The notes under the pieces are model-generated. The model made no database searches and was not told the DNA's origin. It saw only the letters and a program-made list of their open reading frames with translations. DNA of 64,000 bases from assembly GCA_948567375.1 (NCBI GenBank), contig OX419755.1:58415945-58479944 (forward strand). Reading direction: 5' to 3'. This document shows positions 13,007-23,758 of the stretch, in pieces. Origin of the DNA: Lunularia cruciata. Lineage: Eukaryota > Streptophyta > Marchantiopsida > Lunulariales > Lunulariaceae. The translations under genes and the position numbers were made by a program. The first letter of the stretch is position 1; every line of letters begins with the position of its first letter.

Positions 13007-13651
13007 GTGTTTTAATCCAAGAGAGTGGATCACCCCTCTTGGAAGAGCACAAACTACTAAAACTGAGTAATTTGAGGTGGAGAACATAAAGTAATTGCTA
13101 GACTTAAGAAGGACTTTCGAGAGTGAATAGGATGGATGCACTGGGAGGATAATTTCCCGCACCTAGCTTTCCATTCTTGAATCCATTTCACATCAAGGTT
13201 ATGCATATCCAACATAAGCAAATGAGAGTATCGCTAGTTTATCACTTTGGAGCAGAATTCATGGACATGGTGATGAACTCATAAACCCGGTGATTCTATC
13301 TATTGTGGTATATGATAGAGAGTAGCATTTGATAATCTATATTCTATTATGATGAAATGGATGTGAATGTACCAAATCCTCTCTATTTCAACACTCAAGT
13401 AGAAATTCATTATGTAGTGAGACCAAAAGTGATGTTTAGGGTTTTTGTGGTTAGGAATTTTGGTGAGGAGTATTATCAACAAGTGATAGCTTTTGAGGTC
13501 CCAATGGTAGTTTTGATGGTTCATGTGCCTGCCTGAGTGATCATATTGACTTTGTATTGAAGTAGACATTAGCAATTGAGTGTTGTAGGAACCATGGATC
13601 CGTAATTGCAAGAGTTGGTGTAAGGAATGCAAGGGATTTTGAGAGATTAAG

Positions 13652-14660
13652 ATGACAATGGAGACATTACAAAGTCAAGTGCAAATCCTTAGGAACTATC
13701 AAGCAACACAAGAAGAAGAGCCGTCTCAAAACCCAATACTTGCAATTGAAGTACTTGGAAAGCCACCCGTGCGTACAAACCCTATCAATGATAAAGCCAC
13801 ATTGCTACTCCAGATGAAGAAGACCTGCAATATCAAGCCTTACAAGGGGCAACATACAATGGAAGTAGTAGAAAATTGGATCTCGAGAATGAATCAATAT
13901 TTCTGATTGTTCTCAATAGAGATCACGGAGCATGCAGCAGGCGTGTTTGCATGTGGGTACTTGATCGATAAAGCACTCACATGGTATGATGCTTGGGAAC
14001 AATCCATGTTGGCAGAGACAAGAGAGGTCAGGTGGACAACAATGCAAGAAGGATTGCTGAAGAATTTCCAATCAGTGTATTTTATGCAAATGGCTCAAAC
14101 TCAACTATGGGGATTGAGACAAAAGAACAATGTACAAGAGTATGTGGAGGCATTTTTGGATCTACAAGTCTCAATAACTAACATGAGTGCAGCACAGGCT
14201 CTTGACAATTTCAAACAAGGGTTGAAGGAGCAGATTTGCCAAGAAGTCATGGTGCAAAATCCTTGCACGGGATTTGAAGCCATTGCTTGTGCGCAAAGAA
14301 TAGCAAGAGCATTAGGTGGAGGTGAAGGAGTAGTTCCACCTCAACATTATTGGGCAAAAATACCACACATGAGTAGACTAGTACCAATGGGATTGGGCAA
14401 CCTTTGATTTCAAGATCGAGGAGCATGACCGCTTCAAGGGGAGCGTGGACGGGTAGAAGAACAAAGAGATGGAGTCCCACGAGGAGAAGGAACTCAAGGA
14501 GACTAACGCCATTGTTACAATTGTGGCCATATTGGGCACATATCTACCAACTGTCACACTTGTTTCCCTAGAGACCCTTGGCCTTTGTACAGGTGATCAA
14601 CATAGAGAAGCACATGGAAGAGGAGGAGTTGGAAATCACTTTGGAAAATGAAGATCACCA
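13652..14660 (+). pseudogene. gag remnant, family A copy 2
   Basis: This is the Gag region. It opens with a Met at 13652 and runs with only one stop (13904) and frame changes to a zinc knuckle at 14513-14554. The knuckle reads CYNCGHIGHISTNC, a perfect CX2CX4HX4C, the nucleocapsid RNA-binding motif. The capsid-like part between about 13907 and 14300 has the retrotransposon-gag pattern with LRQKNNVQEYVEAF and QGLKEQI. A stop at about 14405 and a frameshift separate capsid from knuckle. It is better preserved than copy 1 but still broken. The 5' leader between the primer site and 13652 (about 650 bp) is non-coding. Confidence 0.82.
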
Positions 14661-14759
14661 TTAAATGTACCTTGTGGCCTTATTTGCTCAATAAGGAAGC
14701 AGAGAAGCAAGGGAAGAAAGAAGACTAACGTGCAAAGATCCTAAAAGGCAACCTAACAA

Positions 14760-17700
14760 TTGATTATCATGAATGGAGTACTAGAAGGCAATCAAGTAAG
14801 AGCATTAATAAATCCGGGAGCAATAGAGAATTTCTTGTCTCGCTCTCTTACAATAAGATTGGGAATGGAGCTAGAGAGAGGTGGGAGTGAAGAAGTAGAT
14901 TTACCTTATGGGCAAATAGAGAGGATTGAATCAGTACCTAGATGGGTAACACTCTCTATAGGAGAATATCAGGAAGCAATTGAGTGGCAAGTGATACAAT
15001 TAGCTCGTTTTGATGCAATCTTAGGCATGCCATGGATGGAGCATTACAACCCTATGGTAGATTGAAGGAAGAGAGTAGTGAGAACCCACCAATGGTCAAT
15101 CATTGGGATTAAAGAGAAATCACACAAGCAGGAACCGCCTCTATATGTCTTAGAAATAGCAACTATTTGTAAGACCGATAGATGTTTCATGGGTCTCATA
15201 AGAATACACAACTTGATGGAAAAATTCTTGAGAAATTGAAAGATGTGGAGGATGAGTTTCAAGATGTCTTTCCTAATGATTTACCCTCCAGATTACCACC
15301 AAAAAGGAGAGTAGATCACAAAATTGAGACACTCCCGATGAAGACACTTCCTTGTAAGGCCCCATATTGCCTATCATCACATGAGTTGGAGGAGTGTAAG
15401 ACTCAAATTGAGGAGATACTGCAGAAAGGGTTCATTCAACCTAGTGTATCACCATATGGGGCTCATGTCTTGTTTGTGAAGAAGAAGGATGGTACAATGC
15501 GCATGTGCATTGACTATCGGGGTCTCAATCAGCAAATAGTGAAGAACAAATACCCCTTACCTTGCATGGATGACAATCAAACCGATTTGAGCGATTACAA
15601 TCAAACCCAAATTGCAAAGGAGGATGTGTAAAAAACTGCCTTTTGAACCAAGTATTGCCACTTCGAGTATCTTGTGATGCCTTTTGGCCTCACCGATGCA
15701 CCTGCCACTTTCATGAGTCTAATGAATGACATATTTCGTCCATACTTGGATAAGTCTATTATCATCTTCTTGGACAATATCTTAGTATACAATAGTACAA
15801 TGATGGAACACAAACAACATCTACAAGAGATCCTCTAGATTCTAAGACAGAATCAATTGTACGCCAAAATCTCAAAGTGTGAGTTTGGCAGGTCTGAAGT
15901 AGACTACTTAGGGCATAGAGTAAGTACAAAGAGCATTCAAGTATTGGCGGATAAAATTGAGGTCATTCAAAAATGGAGTGCCCCAAAAGATCAGATTCAA
16001 CTCAAGGGCTTCTTGGGGTTGACGGGATTCTATCATAGATTTGTCATGGACTTCTCCAAGATTGCACAACCTTTAACGGCATTACTTGGCAAGGAGAAGA
16101 AGTGGATATGGGGAATTGCACAAGAGTTGGTCTTTCAAGAATTGAAAGCCGCCTTGCTACATGCACCAATCTTGAAGTGGTATGATCCAAAACATCCAAT
16201 CAAGTTGGCTACAGATGCATCAGGCTTAGCAATAGGAGCAATCTAACAACAAGAATGGCATCCAATTGGCATATTTCTCTCAAAAGTTGTTACAAGTAGA
16301 GCGCAATTACCATACCATAGAATAAGAAGAGCTGGCTATTGTTTTGGCAACCAAGTATTGGAAGTAGTATTTGGGCAAGAGGGCATTTGTAGTAGAGATA
16401 GACCACAAACCTCTAGTCTACCTCAAGACATAGAAGGATCTATCTCGTTGCCAGATTTGGTGAGCAGAGTGGCAATAACGCTTTAACATGAAAATCACCT
16501 ATGTGGAAGGTAAGAAGTAACTTGCAGATGCATTCACCCGCATGCCAATGGCAAACAACTTGGTGGCAGAGGTTAAGATTAACTTTGAATTTTGGCTTGA
16601 GATTCTGGTTGCTACAAAAATTAATCCACAAATTGTAGAAGCGCAATCATCCAAAGGCGTCACCAGCACCCAAGGACTCACCTTTTGTGATGGCAAATTA
16701 TGGATCCCAAATATCCTTGAATTATGCACCAATATTCTAGCAGAATGTCATGATCCGGCCATTGTATGTCATGTCGGAGTGGACAAGACCTTGGATGCAG
16801 TCCAACACCGTTACTATTGGCCCAAGATGAGCAACGATGTGATGGACTACGTGCGTAGCTGCCTACTTTGTTAGTATAACAAAGCTTCTAATCAAGCTCT
16901 TGTAGGGCTCCTTCAACCTCTCCCCACTCCTACCCACCATGAGGAACAAGTGAATATGGATCTTGTCTGTGAATTACCCAAGACCACCTGAGGGTTTGAC
17001 TCCATTATGGTCTTTGTGGACCAGCTCAACAAAATGATTCATGTACGCCCTACTACCAAGGATGTGACCGCTCTACAACTAACTCAATTATACTTAGATG
17101 CAATATTCTCTCCCCATGGCTTGTCTAAAGAACTCATCACTGATAGAGGTACTCAATTCACCTGTTTGTTTTGGTGAAAACTCTTTGGTTTCTTCAAAAC
17201 CAAGTTGGCCATATCCACAACTTACCACCTATAAACAGATGGCCAAATAGAGTGGTCTAATTGTACAATTGAAGAGATGTTATGTGGCTTCACCTTAGAA
17301 GAGCAAGAAAGGTGGGACACCCTACTTCCCTTGGTGGAATTTGCTTACAAAATTTTAGTGAATGCATCCACCCATGTCACTCCATTCTTCCTCATGTATA
17401 GTGAGCATCTCTTCACACATTCTAGCTTGATGAAGATCCATCCAATGGTTACCAAGGTCGATGCAGTCAACACATTTGTTTCTAGAATCCAACAAGGTGT
17501 AGAGAACGCCAAGCACAGTTTACAGATTGCGCAAAATTGATAGAAGCAATATGCTAATGCACACCGTAGGCACATGGAGTTCAATATTGGGGATCAAGTG
17601 TGGCTATTGACAACCAACCTCACATGAGTTGGACCTCGTAAGCTCAGACCTCATTTAATTGGGACTTTCTTGATTCTTTGTCGCGTTGGCACTATGGCCT

Positions 17701-18000
17701 ATCACCTTGAGCTATCACCACACATGAAGATCCATCCAGTGTTCCATGTTTCCCTACTACACAGATATGCTCCCCAATCAGGCCTAGGTCATTCCACACA
17801 AGACATTTGACCTTGTCCAACACTCATTGATGGCGTAGAGGAATATGAAGTGGAGCGTATTTTCCAAAAATACATGTGTGGTACTCGCTATCCGCGGGTA
17901 GACTATCTAGTACAAAGGAAAGGTTACCCTCTCTATGAAGCAACCTAGGAGCCCACTGCCAATTTGACACATGCATTTTTGACAATTTGCCAATTTAATA
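14760..18000 (+). pseudogene. pol remnant, family A copy 2
   Basis: The protease segment is at 14760-15065, with INPGA where DSGA is expected. RT runs from 15182 to about 15835 and has [11 protein letters not shown]. About 20 codons then seem to be missing near 15570, where the DLRSGY block should lie. The RT continues with [15 protein letters not shown] and the catalytic motif FLDN. RNase H is at 15857-16450. The integrase zinc-binding part and core are at 16542-17540. A chromodomain-like segment near 17830-17990 has EEYEVERIF...DYLVQRKGYPLYEATWEP. Stops occur at 15630, 15837, 16244 and many places in the integrase. The same aspartate-to-asparagine change in the catalytic motif is found in copy 1. 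Confidence 0.88.
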
Positions 18001-18166
18001 CATGGTGTTAGTACAAGCGTTTGAGCAACAAGTGCACAACAAGGACGTTTGTAACAATATGGAGTTTAGCGACGAAGTTAGTTGGGAGTTTAGCAACAAA
18101 GTTAGTCGGGAGTTTAGCGACAAAGTAGTCGGGCTTACAAAGTAGCACATAAGACAAAGTAGCCTA

Positions 18167-18389
18167 GAATATTCCGGAAGTATCTAGGAAGCTTCTTGGG
18201 AAGCTTCCCGGTTAGCTTAGCTTGCACCTTAAGTAAGTAGCTTCTAGAAGGAAGCTTCTAGAAGCTTCCAACTAGCTTAGCTTGCACGCCAAGAAGGCAG
18301 CTTCTAGAAGGAAGCTTCTTGAGAAGCTTCCTAGCTAACTTGGCTTGCACTCTAAGAAAGCGGCTTGAGGAAGCTTCTTGAGAAGCTTC
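18167..18389 (+). promoter_or_regulatory. Array of heat-shock-element-like motifs in family B LTR
   Basis: The consensus for heat-shock factor binding is nGAAnnTTCnnGAAn. GAATATTCCGGAA at 18167-18179 is a perfect three-unit site. GAAGCTTCTAGAAGCTTC at 18251-18268 is a perfect four-unit site. Further GAAnnTTC pairs lie at 18188-18195, 18200-18207, 18311-18318, 18323-18330, 18370-18377 and 18382-18389, mostly separated by 4 bp instead of 2. The array stops about 20 bp before a TATA box. Part of it comes from a 60-bp tandem repeat built on the AAGCTT palindrome, so the motif could be incidental. The first site lies outside that repeat. Binding is inferred, not shown. Confidence 0.55.
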
Positions 18390-18410
18390 TCAAGGGCCTT
18401 GTATGCTACC

Positions 18411-18418
18411 TATAAATA
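18411..18418 (+). promoter_or_regulatory. TATA box of family B LTR promoter
   Basis: TATAAATA occurs 104 bp before the LTR end. It is kept at 23647-23654 in the 3' LTR and on the minus strand at 33034-33041 in copy 2. It marks the probable U3/R promoter. Confidence 0.75.
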
Positions 18419-18523
18419 CCAAAGCCAAAGCTCATGCTAGGGATTTGGAGTTTTCCCGCATTCAGGTGTCCCAATGTGAGTTTCCATTCTCCTATTTCTC
18501 TCCTCGGTTTTGGTCTTTTACAT

Positions 18524-18535
18524 TGGTATCAGAGC
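18524..18535 (+). promoter_or_regulatory. Primer-binding site (tRNA-iMet), family B copy 1
   Basis: TGGTATCAGAGC is an exact match to the complement of the plant initiator tRNA-Met 3' end, one base after the LTR. Confidence 0.92.
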
Positions 18536-18776
18536 AAGAATGGGATGGATGGAATTTATTGACCACCAAATCCACTTCCACCAAACCATTGGGATTTTTG
18601 TGTCCAAATACTATCCAAGCATCATTTCACACAGTTCATCACCTCACACTTTAGACAAGATTTTCTGCATATGATCACCATATTTGAGGAACCCTTGGTG
18701 CTTCCGGTTGTAACTTATGGAGAACGGTGGACGTGCTGTTTTTATGTGTTAATAAATTAGATAGATTGGGAGTGGT

Positions 18777-19637
18777 GTGATAGAGGAGCAACCTTGGCGG
18801 CAATACCTGATGTTATCCTTGCTATGCAACAACAAATCAAGCACCTTACTTGATTGTTGGATGAACGAGATCTTTGACGACAAGAGCAGGTGGAGAGAGT
18901 ACCAATTCGAGAAGGAGAAGATTGGATCAGATTCCCTAAACCCAAGGTATTTGAAGGCAAGAATCTCTTGGGTGCAGTGGAGAATTTTGTGTTTGATTGT
19001 GAACGTTATTTTAAAGCTACCAATCTACAAGATGAGCGAAAACAGATTCTCTTGGCTTCTAGCCAATTGGATGGAGTAGCAAAGCTATGGTAGAGATTTT
19101 GAGTGGAGCAATCCGAATGACAAATGGTTGCACCGATCTTGACATGGGCAGAATTCAAGAGCACAATAATCAGTTGGTTCCAAGCTATAAATGTCACACG
19201 AGCTGCATGGGATAAGTTGGCAGAGTTGAAACAGATTGGCTCTGTAAGAAGTTACATCACGTAGTTCCAAAACACCATCATGCAAATTCTAGACATTTTG
19301 GAAGGTGAACCTCTGGATCAATTTGTGAGGGGCTTGAAGACAAGAACCAAATTAGAGGTAACCATGCAAGAGCCACAACACTTGGAGGAAGCCATGCGGT
19401 TGGCCGAACGTTTTGATTCCTTGGTGGCAACAACTTGGTCTCAACCTCGACCCCCACAAAGCCTACCAATACACTACACACAAGTGGAGGAGCCAACACC
19501 AATGGAGATTGATGCAATTCAACAAAGACCATTGGGCATGGCAAATAGAGAGAAACTGCAACAAAATGGTGGTTGTTTTTATTGTCGCCAGTTGGGGCAT
19601 CGCATTGCTGAATGTCCACTTAAGAATGGACGACCTT
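18777..19637 (+). pseudogene. gag remnant, family B copy 1
   Basis: Gag is spread over two or three frames. An N-terminal part is at about 18890-19093, with IRFPKPKVFEGKNLLGAVEN typical of this gypsy Gag type. It ends at stops near 19093. A second part at 19280-19637 ends with the nucleocapsid knuckle CFYCRQLGHRIAEC at about 19576-19617, a perfect CX2CX4HX4C. Stops at about 19093, 19100 and 19262 break it. Its role in an active parent would be packaging of the element RNA. Confidence 0.82.
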
Positions 19638-19725
19638 GACAAGTTGCCCAAGTGGAGGTTGTGGAGCGGAATGATCAAGGAAACGAGGAATCCCAGTAGG
19701 AGATTTTGAGCCACCTACTGGGAGC

Positions 19726-22700
19726 TTGATTAGTTCCAATGGGATTGAAGGCTCGACCTATGCAAGTCTGCTTCACTTGCAAGGTATGATATCTAATAGG
19801 GGTTGTAGGATTTTGGTTGATTTTGGAAGTTCAAAGAATTGCATGTCTATGCAAGTAGCAAAAGAATTGGGTATTCCTATCAAGCCAATGATTGGAAGTA
19901 GTTTGATGATGGCGGATGGTAGAAAGGGTTCTGCATTCCGCACCTTGCATCTTGTTACCTTCAAGATTGGGAAGGAGTATTTGGAGTGTATGAGGTTTGT
20001 TGTGGCACCTCTACACTATGATATCATTCTAGGTCTACCTTGGCTTGAATGTCATAAGGTTCAATTCGATTGGACCCGACGCCAAATTCAAGTACAACAC
20101 CAAGGTAGGAATTTCCGATTAGGTTGTCTGGCACCTCTGAGTAAGACACCTAAGAATAGTCAGTCCCAAGATGGGAAGTTTATCAAGAAGGTAGCCATAG
20201 AGCAAATCTGGAAGGGAGATGAGTCCCAGGATGGGAAGTTTGCCAGGAAGGCAACCATGGAGCATGCTTGGAAGAGAGATGAGTCCCTAGAAGGGAAGTT
20301 TGTTAAGGAAGCAGCCATAGAGCAAGCTTTGGAGGAAGATAAGTCTGTATTCGCGGTGTGGATCAAGCCGATTGCACAAGAACAATCTGAGGAGGGCCAA
20401 GTGCCGCATCAAGCAATGGTTGATTGGATAGTTCAAGAGTTTGCAGACGTATTTCCGGATGATCTGCCAAAGGGATTACCCTCCGATCAAGGTATGCCCT
20501 TCAAGATCAAGTTATTGCCAAGGAGTACTCCGGTGAGTAGACCAATCTATCGGCTCTCACCAAAGGAGTTAGAGGAGTTGCGAACAACACTTATAGAGTT
20601 GTTGGAGAAGGATTTCATACAACATAGTACCTCTCCTTGGGGAGCACCGGTACTATTTGTTCCAAAGAAGGATGGGGGACTTCGTTTCTGTATTGATTAC
20701 CGTGGGCTCAATAAGCAAATCATGAAGAATGCATATCCCTTGCCTCGGATTGATGACTTACTTGATCAACTGAGTGGAGCACGTTACTTTTCCAAGTTGG
20801 ATCTTTGTAGCGGCTATTGGCAAATTCCGATTGATAGAGAGGATGTGAAAAAGACTACCTTTTGCACAAGGTATGGACATTTTGAGTGTAAAGTTCTACT
20901 TTTCGGACTCACTAATGCTCCAGCAGTCTTCATGGATCAAATGCATCGGGTGTTGGATGGACTATTGGATCGGTCAGTGGTGGTGTTCTTGGATGATATC
21001 TTAATCTATAGCAAGACAGAGGCAGAACATGTGAATCATGTGTGAGAAGTCCTAAGACGACAACGACAATGGAAATTTTACTGCAAGAAGTCAAAGTGTG
21101 CTTTTTGGCAGAAGGAGGTTACCTTCTTGGGTCATAAGATCTCATCAGAGGGGATCAAGATGGAAGAAGAGAAGATCAAGGCCATTACTGATTGGCCTAC
21201 CCCAAAGGATGCTACAAAAGTACGGGCATTCAATGGATTGGCTAGTTTTTACCGGTGGTTCATCCATTATTATGCGCATGTGGCTGCACCATTGATTGAC
21301 CTCTTGGGAAAGAACTCAAACTTCCAGTAGAACACCAAACATGAAGAAGCATACCAGAAGTTGAAACATATGGTGTCTTCAAGACCCATTCTTTGACCAT
21401 ATGATCCTCAACTGCCTTGTGTGGTTGATTTTGATGCTTCTAACTTTGCAATTGGAGCTGTGTTGCAACAAGAATTTCCAGATGGGCTACATCCCATTAC
21501 CTTTGTGTCTTGCCGACTAAATATAGCTAAAAGAAATTACTCTGCTCGAGATTGAGAACAACTTGCAATGGTATATGCCACCAAGGTATGGAGGCATTAT
21601 CTCTTGGGGAAACAAGTGATCATGCAAACTGATCACAAGCCATTGTTGCAGACCTTACACCTAGAGCACATGAAGAGTCGACATCATTGATGGGAAGAGC
21701 AACTTCAATTGTTTGACATCAAACTTGAGTACAAACTAGGTCGGTTCCATGTCATCCCTGATGCTCTATCACAAACCTGATTTGAAGTCCCTTCCTCTCA
21801 TCGCGGCAGCAATAACGACAGTGTCAATTGACCCCAAGATCCATAACGAGTTTCGGTTAGCTCTACAACAAGATCCCTTCTTCCAAATGGTACATGGTCA
21901 TCTAACAACATGTGACAAGGAGTACAATACCTTCTCCTTCAAGGAAGGCCTTCTATTCCATGCGGACTGGATCTATGTTCCAGCCAAAGGTGATCTTCGA
22001 CTTGTGCGCCTTCAAGAAGCCCATGATTTACCCATTGCTGGTCACATGGGTGTGGACAAGACCTTGGGTACCTTCCAACGTCAATGATTGTGGCCCAACA
22101 TGACACGAGATGTTCGAGAATTTGTCAGATTGTGTGAGAGCTGCCAACATAACAAGGCCAGTAACCAGAAGCTGAGTGGACTCCTTCAACCACTTGCCAT
22201 TCCATCTGCTTGCTGGGAGCATGTGAGCTTGGATCTCATCACATCCTTTCCAAAGACAAAACAAGGACACACCGCAATCGTGGTGTTTGTGGATAAGCTT
22301 AGTAAGCAAATCCACTTGGCACCAATCTATGATATCGTGGATGCCCCAACCTTAGTGCAAATCTACTTCGACAATGTCTTCAAGCATCATGGGATGCCAT
22401 GTGTACTCATCTCTGACCGTGATCCTTGATTTACCGAGAAGTTTTGGCAAGCACTCTTCCAAATACTTGGCACCAAGCTTGCTTTGTCCACAACCTATCA
22501 TCCTCAAATTGATGGACAAACCAAATGTGCAAATCGTACATTGGAGGATATGTTGCGGGCCTTTGTCAATGTCCACCATACCAATTGGGATGAATGTCTT
22601 GCAGCTGTAGAATTTGCCTACAACAATTCCAAACAGGCAAGCACCAGATTTTCTCCCTTCTTTCCCAATTTTGGTCAAGATCCGCTTGTTCCAAATTCTC

Positions 22701-23290
22701 TTCTTGCTCCCCCTCCATCTTAGGTTCCTCATACTTCCACATTCTTGACCATTATATCCCAATCGCTCCAACAAGCCAAGTCTCACCTCCTTGTTGCTCA
22801 GAATCGCCAAAACAATATGCGGACCACCATCGTCGCGATCTCACCTTTGAAGTTGGTGATAAAGTCATGCTATCCTCCAGTAACCTCCCTCTCCCACTTG
22901 ATACCCAAGTTTGTAAACTTGCTTCTAACTGGATAGGACCCTTTGATATCACCCAAATTGTCTCTCCTGTTGCTTATCGACTTACCTTACCTTGTCACAT
23001 GCGTATCCATCCTATCTTTCATGTTTCCAAGTTGAAACCCTTTGTTCCTAACCCCTCTTCCTTTTCCTCTTGAGTCCAACCTCCTCCTCTTCTTGTCCCT
23101 ATCAATGATCATGAGGAGTACAAAGTTGATTGTATCCTTACGCGTTGCCATATCAACGAGGCCGTTGCCAACATACGGAGTACAAGGTCCTTTGGAAAGG
23201 GTATCTCCTTCATGATGCCACCTGGGAGCCTCTTTCTCACCTCCAGAATGCACAAACGGCCATTCAGGAATTCGAAGCTTCACTGGCAAC
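19726..23290 (+). pseudogene. pol remnant, family B copy 1 (439-codon intact stretch)
   Basis: An open stretch at 19726-21045 covers the protease (VDFGSS, where VDSGSS is expected, so one active-site residue is changed) and most of the RT. The RT has [21 protein letters not shown] and an intact catalytic FLDDILIYS near 21000. A stop at 21043 ends it. RT end and RNase H follow at 21100-21800 (TDHKPLLQTL near 21630). The integrase zinc-binding domain is at about 22020-22160 and the core at 22200-22720 (FVDKLSK, ISDRDP, DGQTKCAN). A chromodomain lies near 23100-23283, ending YKVLWKGYLLHDATWEP. It is the best-preserved pol in the window, yet several stops and frameshifts remain. Confidence 0.9.
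20160..20340 (+). repeat. Three in-frame 60-bp repeats between protease and RT
   Basis: Three tandem 60-bp units encode variants of a 20-residue block with SQDGKF...AIEQ...DE, starting near 20160, 20220 and 20280. The related place in copy 2 (minus strand, about 31100-31310) has similar blocks with an extra partial unit. The spacing is exactly divisible by three, so the frame is kept. Confidence 0.8.
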
Positions 23291-23307
23291 GAGGGCGTCA
23301 CCAACTA

Positions 23308-23321
23308 GCGGCAAGGGAATA
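23308..23321 (+). promoter_or_regulatory. Polypurine tract, family B copy 1
   Basis: GCGGCAAGGGAATA sits directly before the 3' LTR, in the place expected for the plus-strand primer. It is interrupted by pyrimidines, so it may be decayed. Confidence 0.6.
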
Positions 23322-23758
23322 TGTAACAATATGGAGTTTAGCGACGAAGTTAGTCATGAGTTTAGCGACAAAGTAGTCGGGCTTACGAAGTAGCACATAA
23401 GACAAAGTATCCTAGAATATTCCGGAAGTATCTAGGAAGCTTCTTGGGAAGCTTCCCGGTTAGCTTAGGTTGCACTTTAAGTAAGTAGCTTCTAGAAGGA
23501 AGCTTCTAGAAGCTTCCAACTAGCTTAGCTTGCATGCCAAGAAGGTGGCTTTTAGAAGGAAGCTTCTTGAGAAGCTTCCTAGCTAACTTGGCTTGCACTC
23601 TAAGAAAGCGGCTTGAGGAAGCTTCTCAAGGGCCTTGTATGCTACCTATAAATACCAAAGCCAAAGCTCATGCTAGGGATTCGGAATTTTCCCTCATTCA
23701 AGTGTCCTAAGGTGAGTTTCCATTCTACTATTTCTCTCCTCGGTTTTGGTCTTTTACA
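23322..23758 (+). repeat. 3' LTR of family B copy 1
   Basis: A 437-bp repeat matching 18050-18522. It keeps the perfect GAATATTCCGGAA site (23415-23427), the four-unit GAAGCTTCTAGAAGCTTC site (23499-23516) and the TATA box. It lacks one copy of the early AGTTTAGC phrase and one GAAGCTTC pair. Confidence 0.9.

Larger units (their letters stand above)
12252..18049 (+). mobile_element. Ty3/gypsy retrotransposon, family A copy 2 (3' end missing)
   Basis: A plus-strand relative of the element at 1412-7980, with 5' LTR, primer site, gag, protease, RT, RNase H, integrase and chromodomain in order. Its sequence stops at 18049, at the point matching the last bases before the polypurine tract of copy 1. 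There the LTR of a family B element begins abruptly. No 3' LTR of family A is found on the far side of that family B element, so this is not a simple nested insertion. Confidence 0.9.
18050..18522 (+). repeat. 5' LTR of family B copy 1
   Basis: It begins TGTAACAATATGG and ends TTTTACA. Near its start a phrase GTTTAGCGAC/GTTTAGCAAC is repeated three times (two in the 3' LTR). The middle holds three degenerate repeats of about 60 bp, each with AGCTT(A/G)GCTTGCAC followed by GAAGCTTC palindromes. A TATA box follows. The matching 3' LTR is 23322-23758. Confidence 0.92.
18050..23758 (+). mobile_element. Ty3/gypsy chromovirus, family B copy 1
   Basis: A 5,709-bp element with LTRs of 473 and 437 bp, an exact tRNA-iMet primer site, gag with zinc knuckle, a long pol and a chromodomain. 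The flanking 5-mers (ACGTT left, CTTAC right) do not match, so no target duplication is visible. The left neighbour is a family A element cut short and the right neighbour is a family C fragment. This suggests recombination after insertion, not a clean nested insertion. The longest uncorrupted frame in any element here (19726-21045) is in this copy. Confidence 0.92.

Noticed and set aside
22352..22810. 152-codon minus-strand frame inside family B copy 1
   Set aside because: It is antisense to the integrase core, which is recognisable on the plus strand.
18050..23758. Family B copy 1 as an intact, active element
   Set aside because: Stops in gag, a stop at 21043, a changed protease motif and later frameshifts show it is defective, although its LTR promoter may still work.
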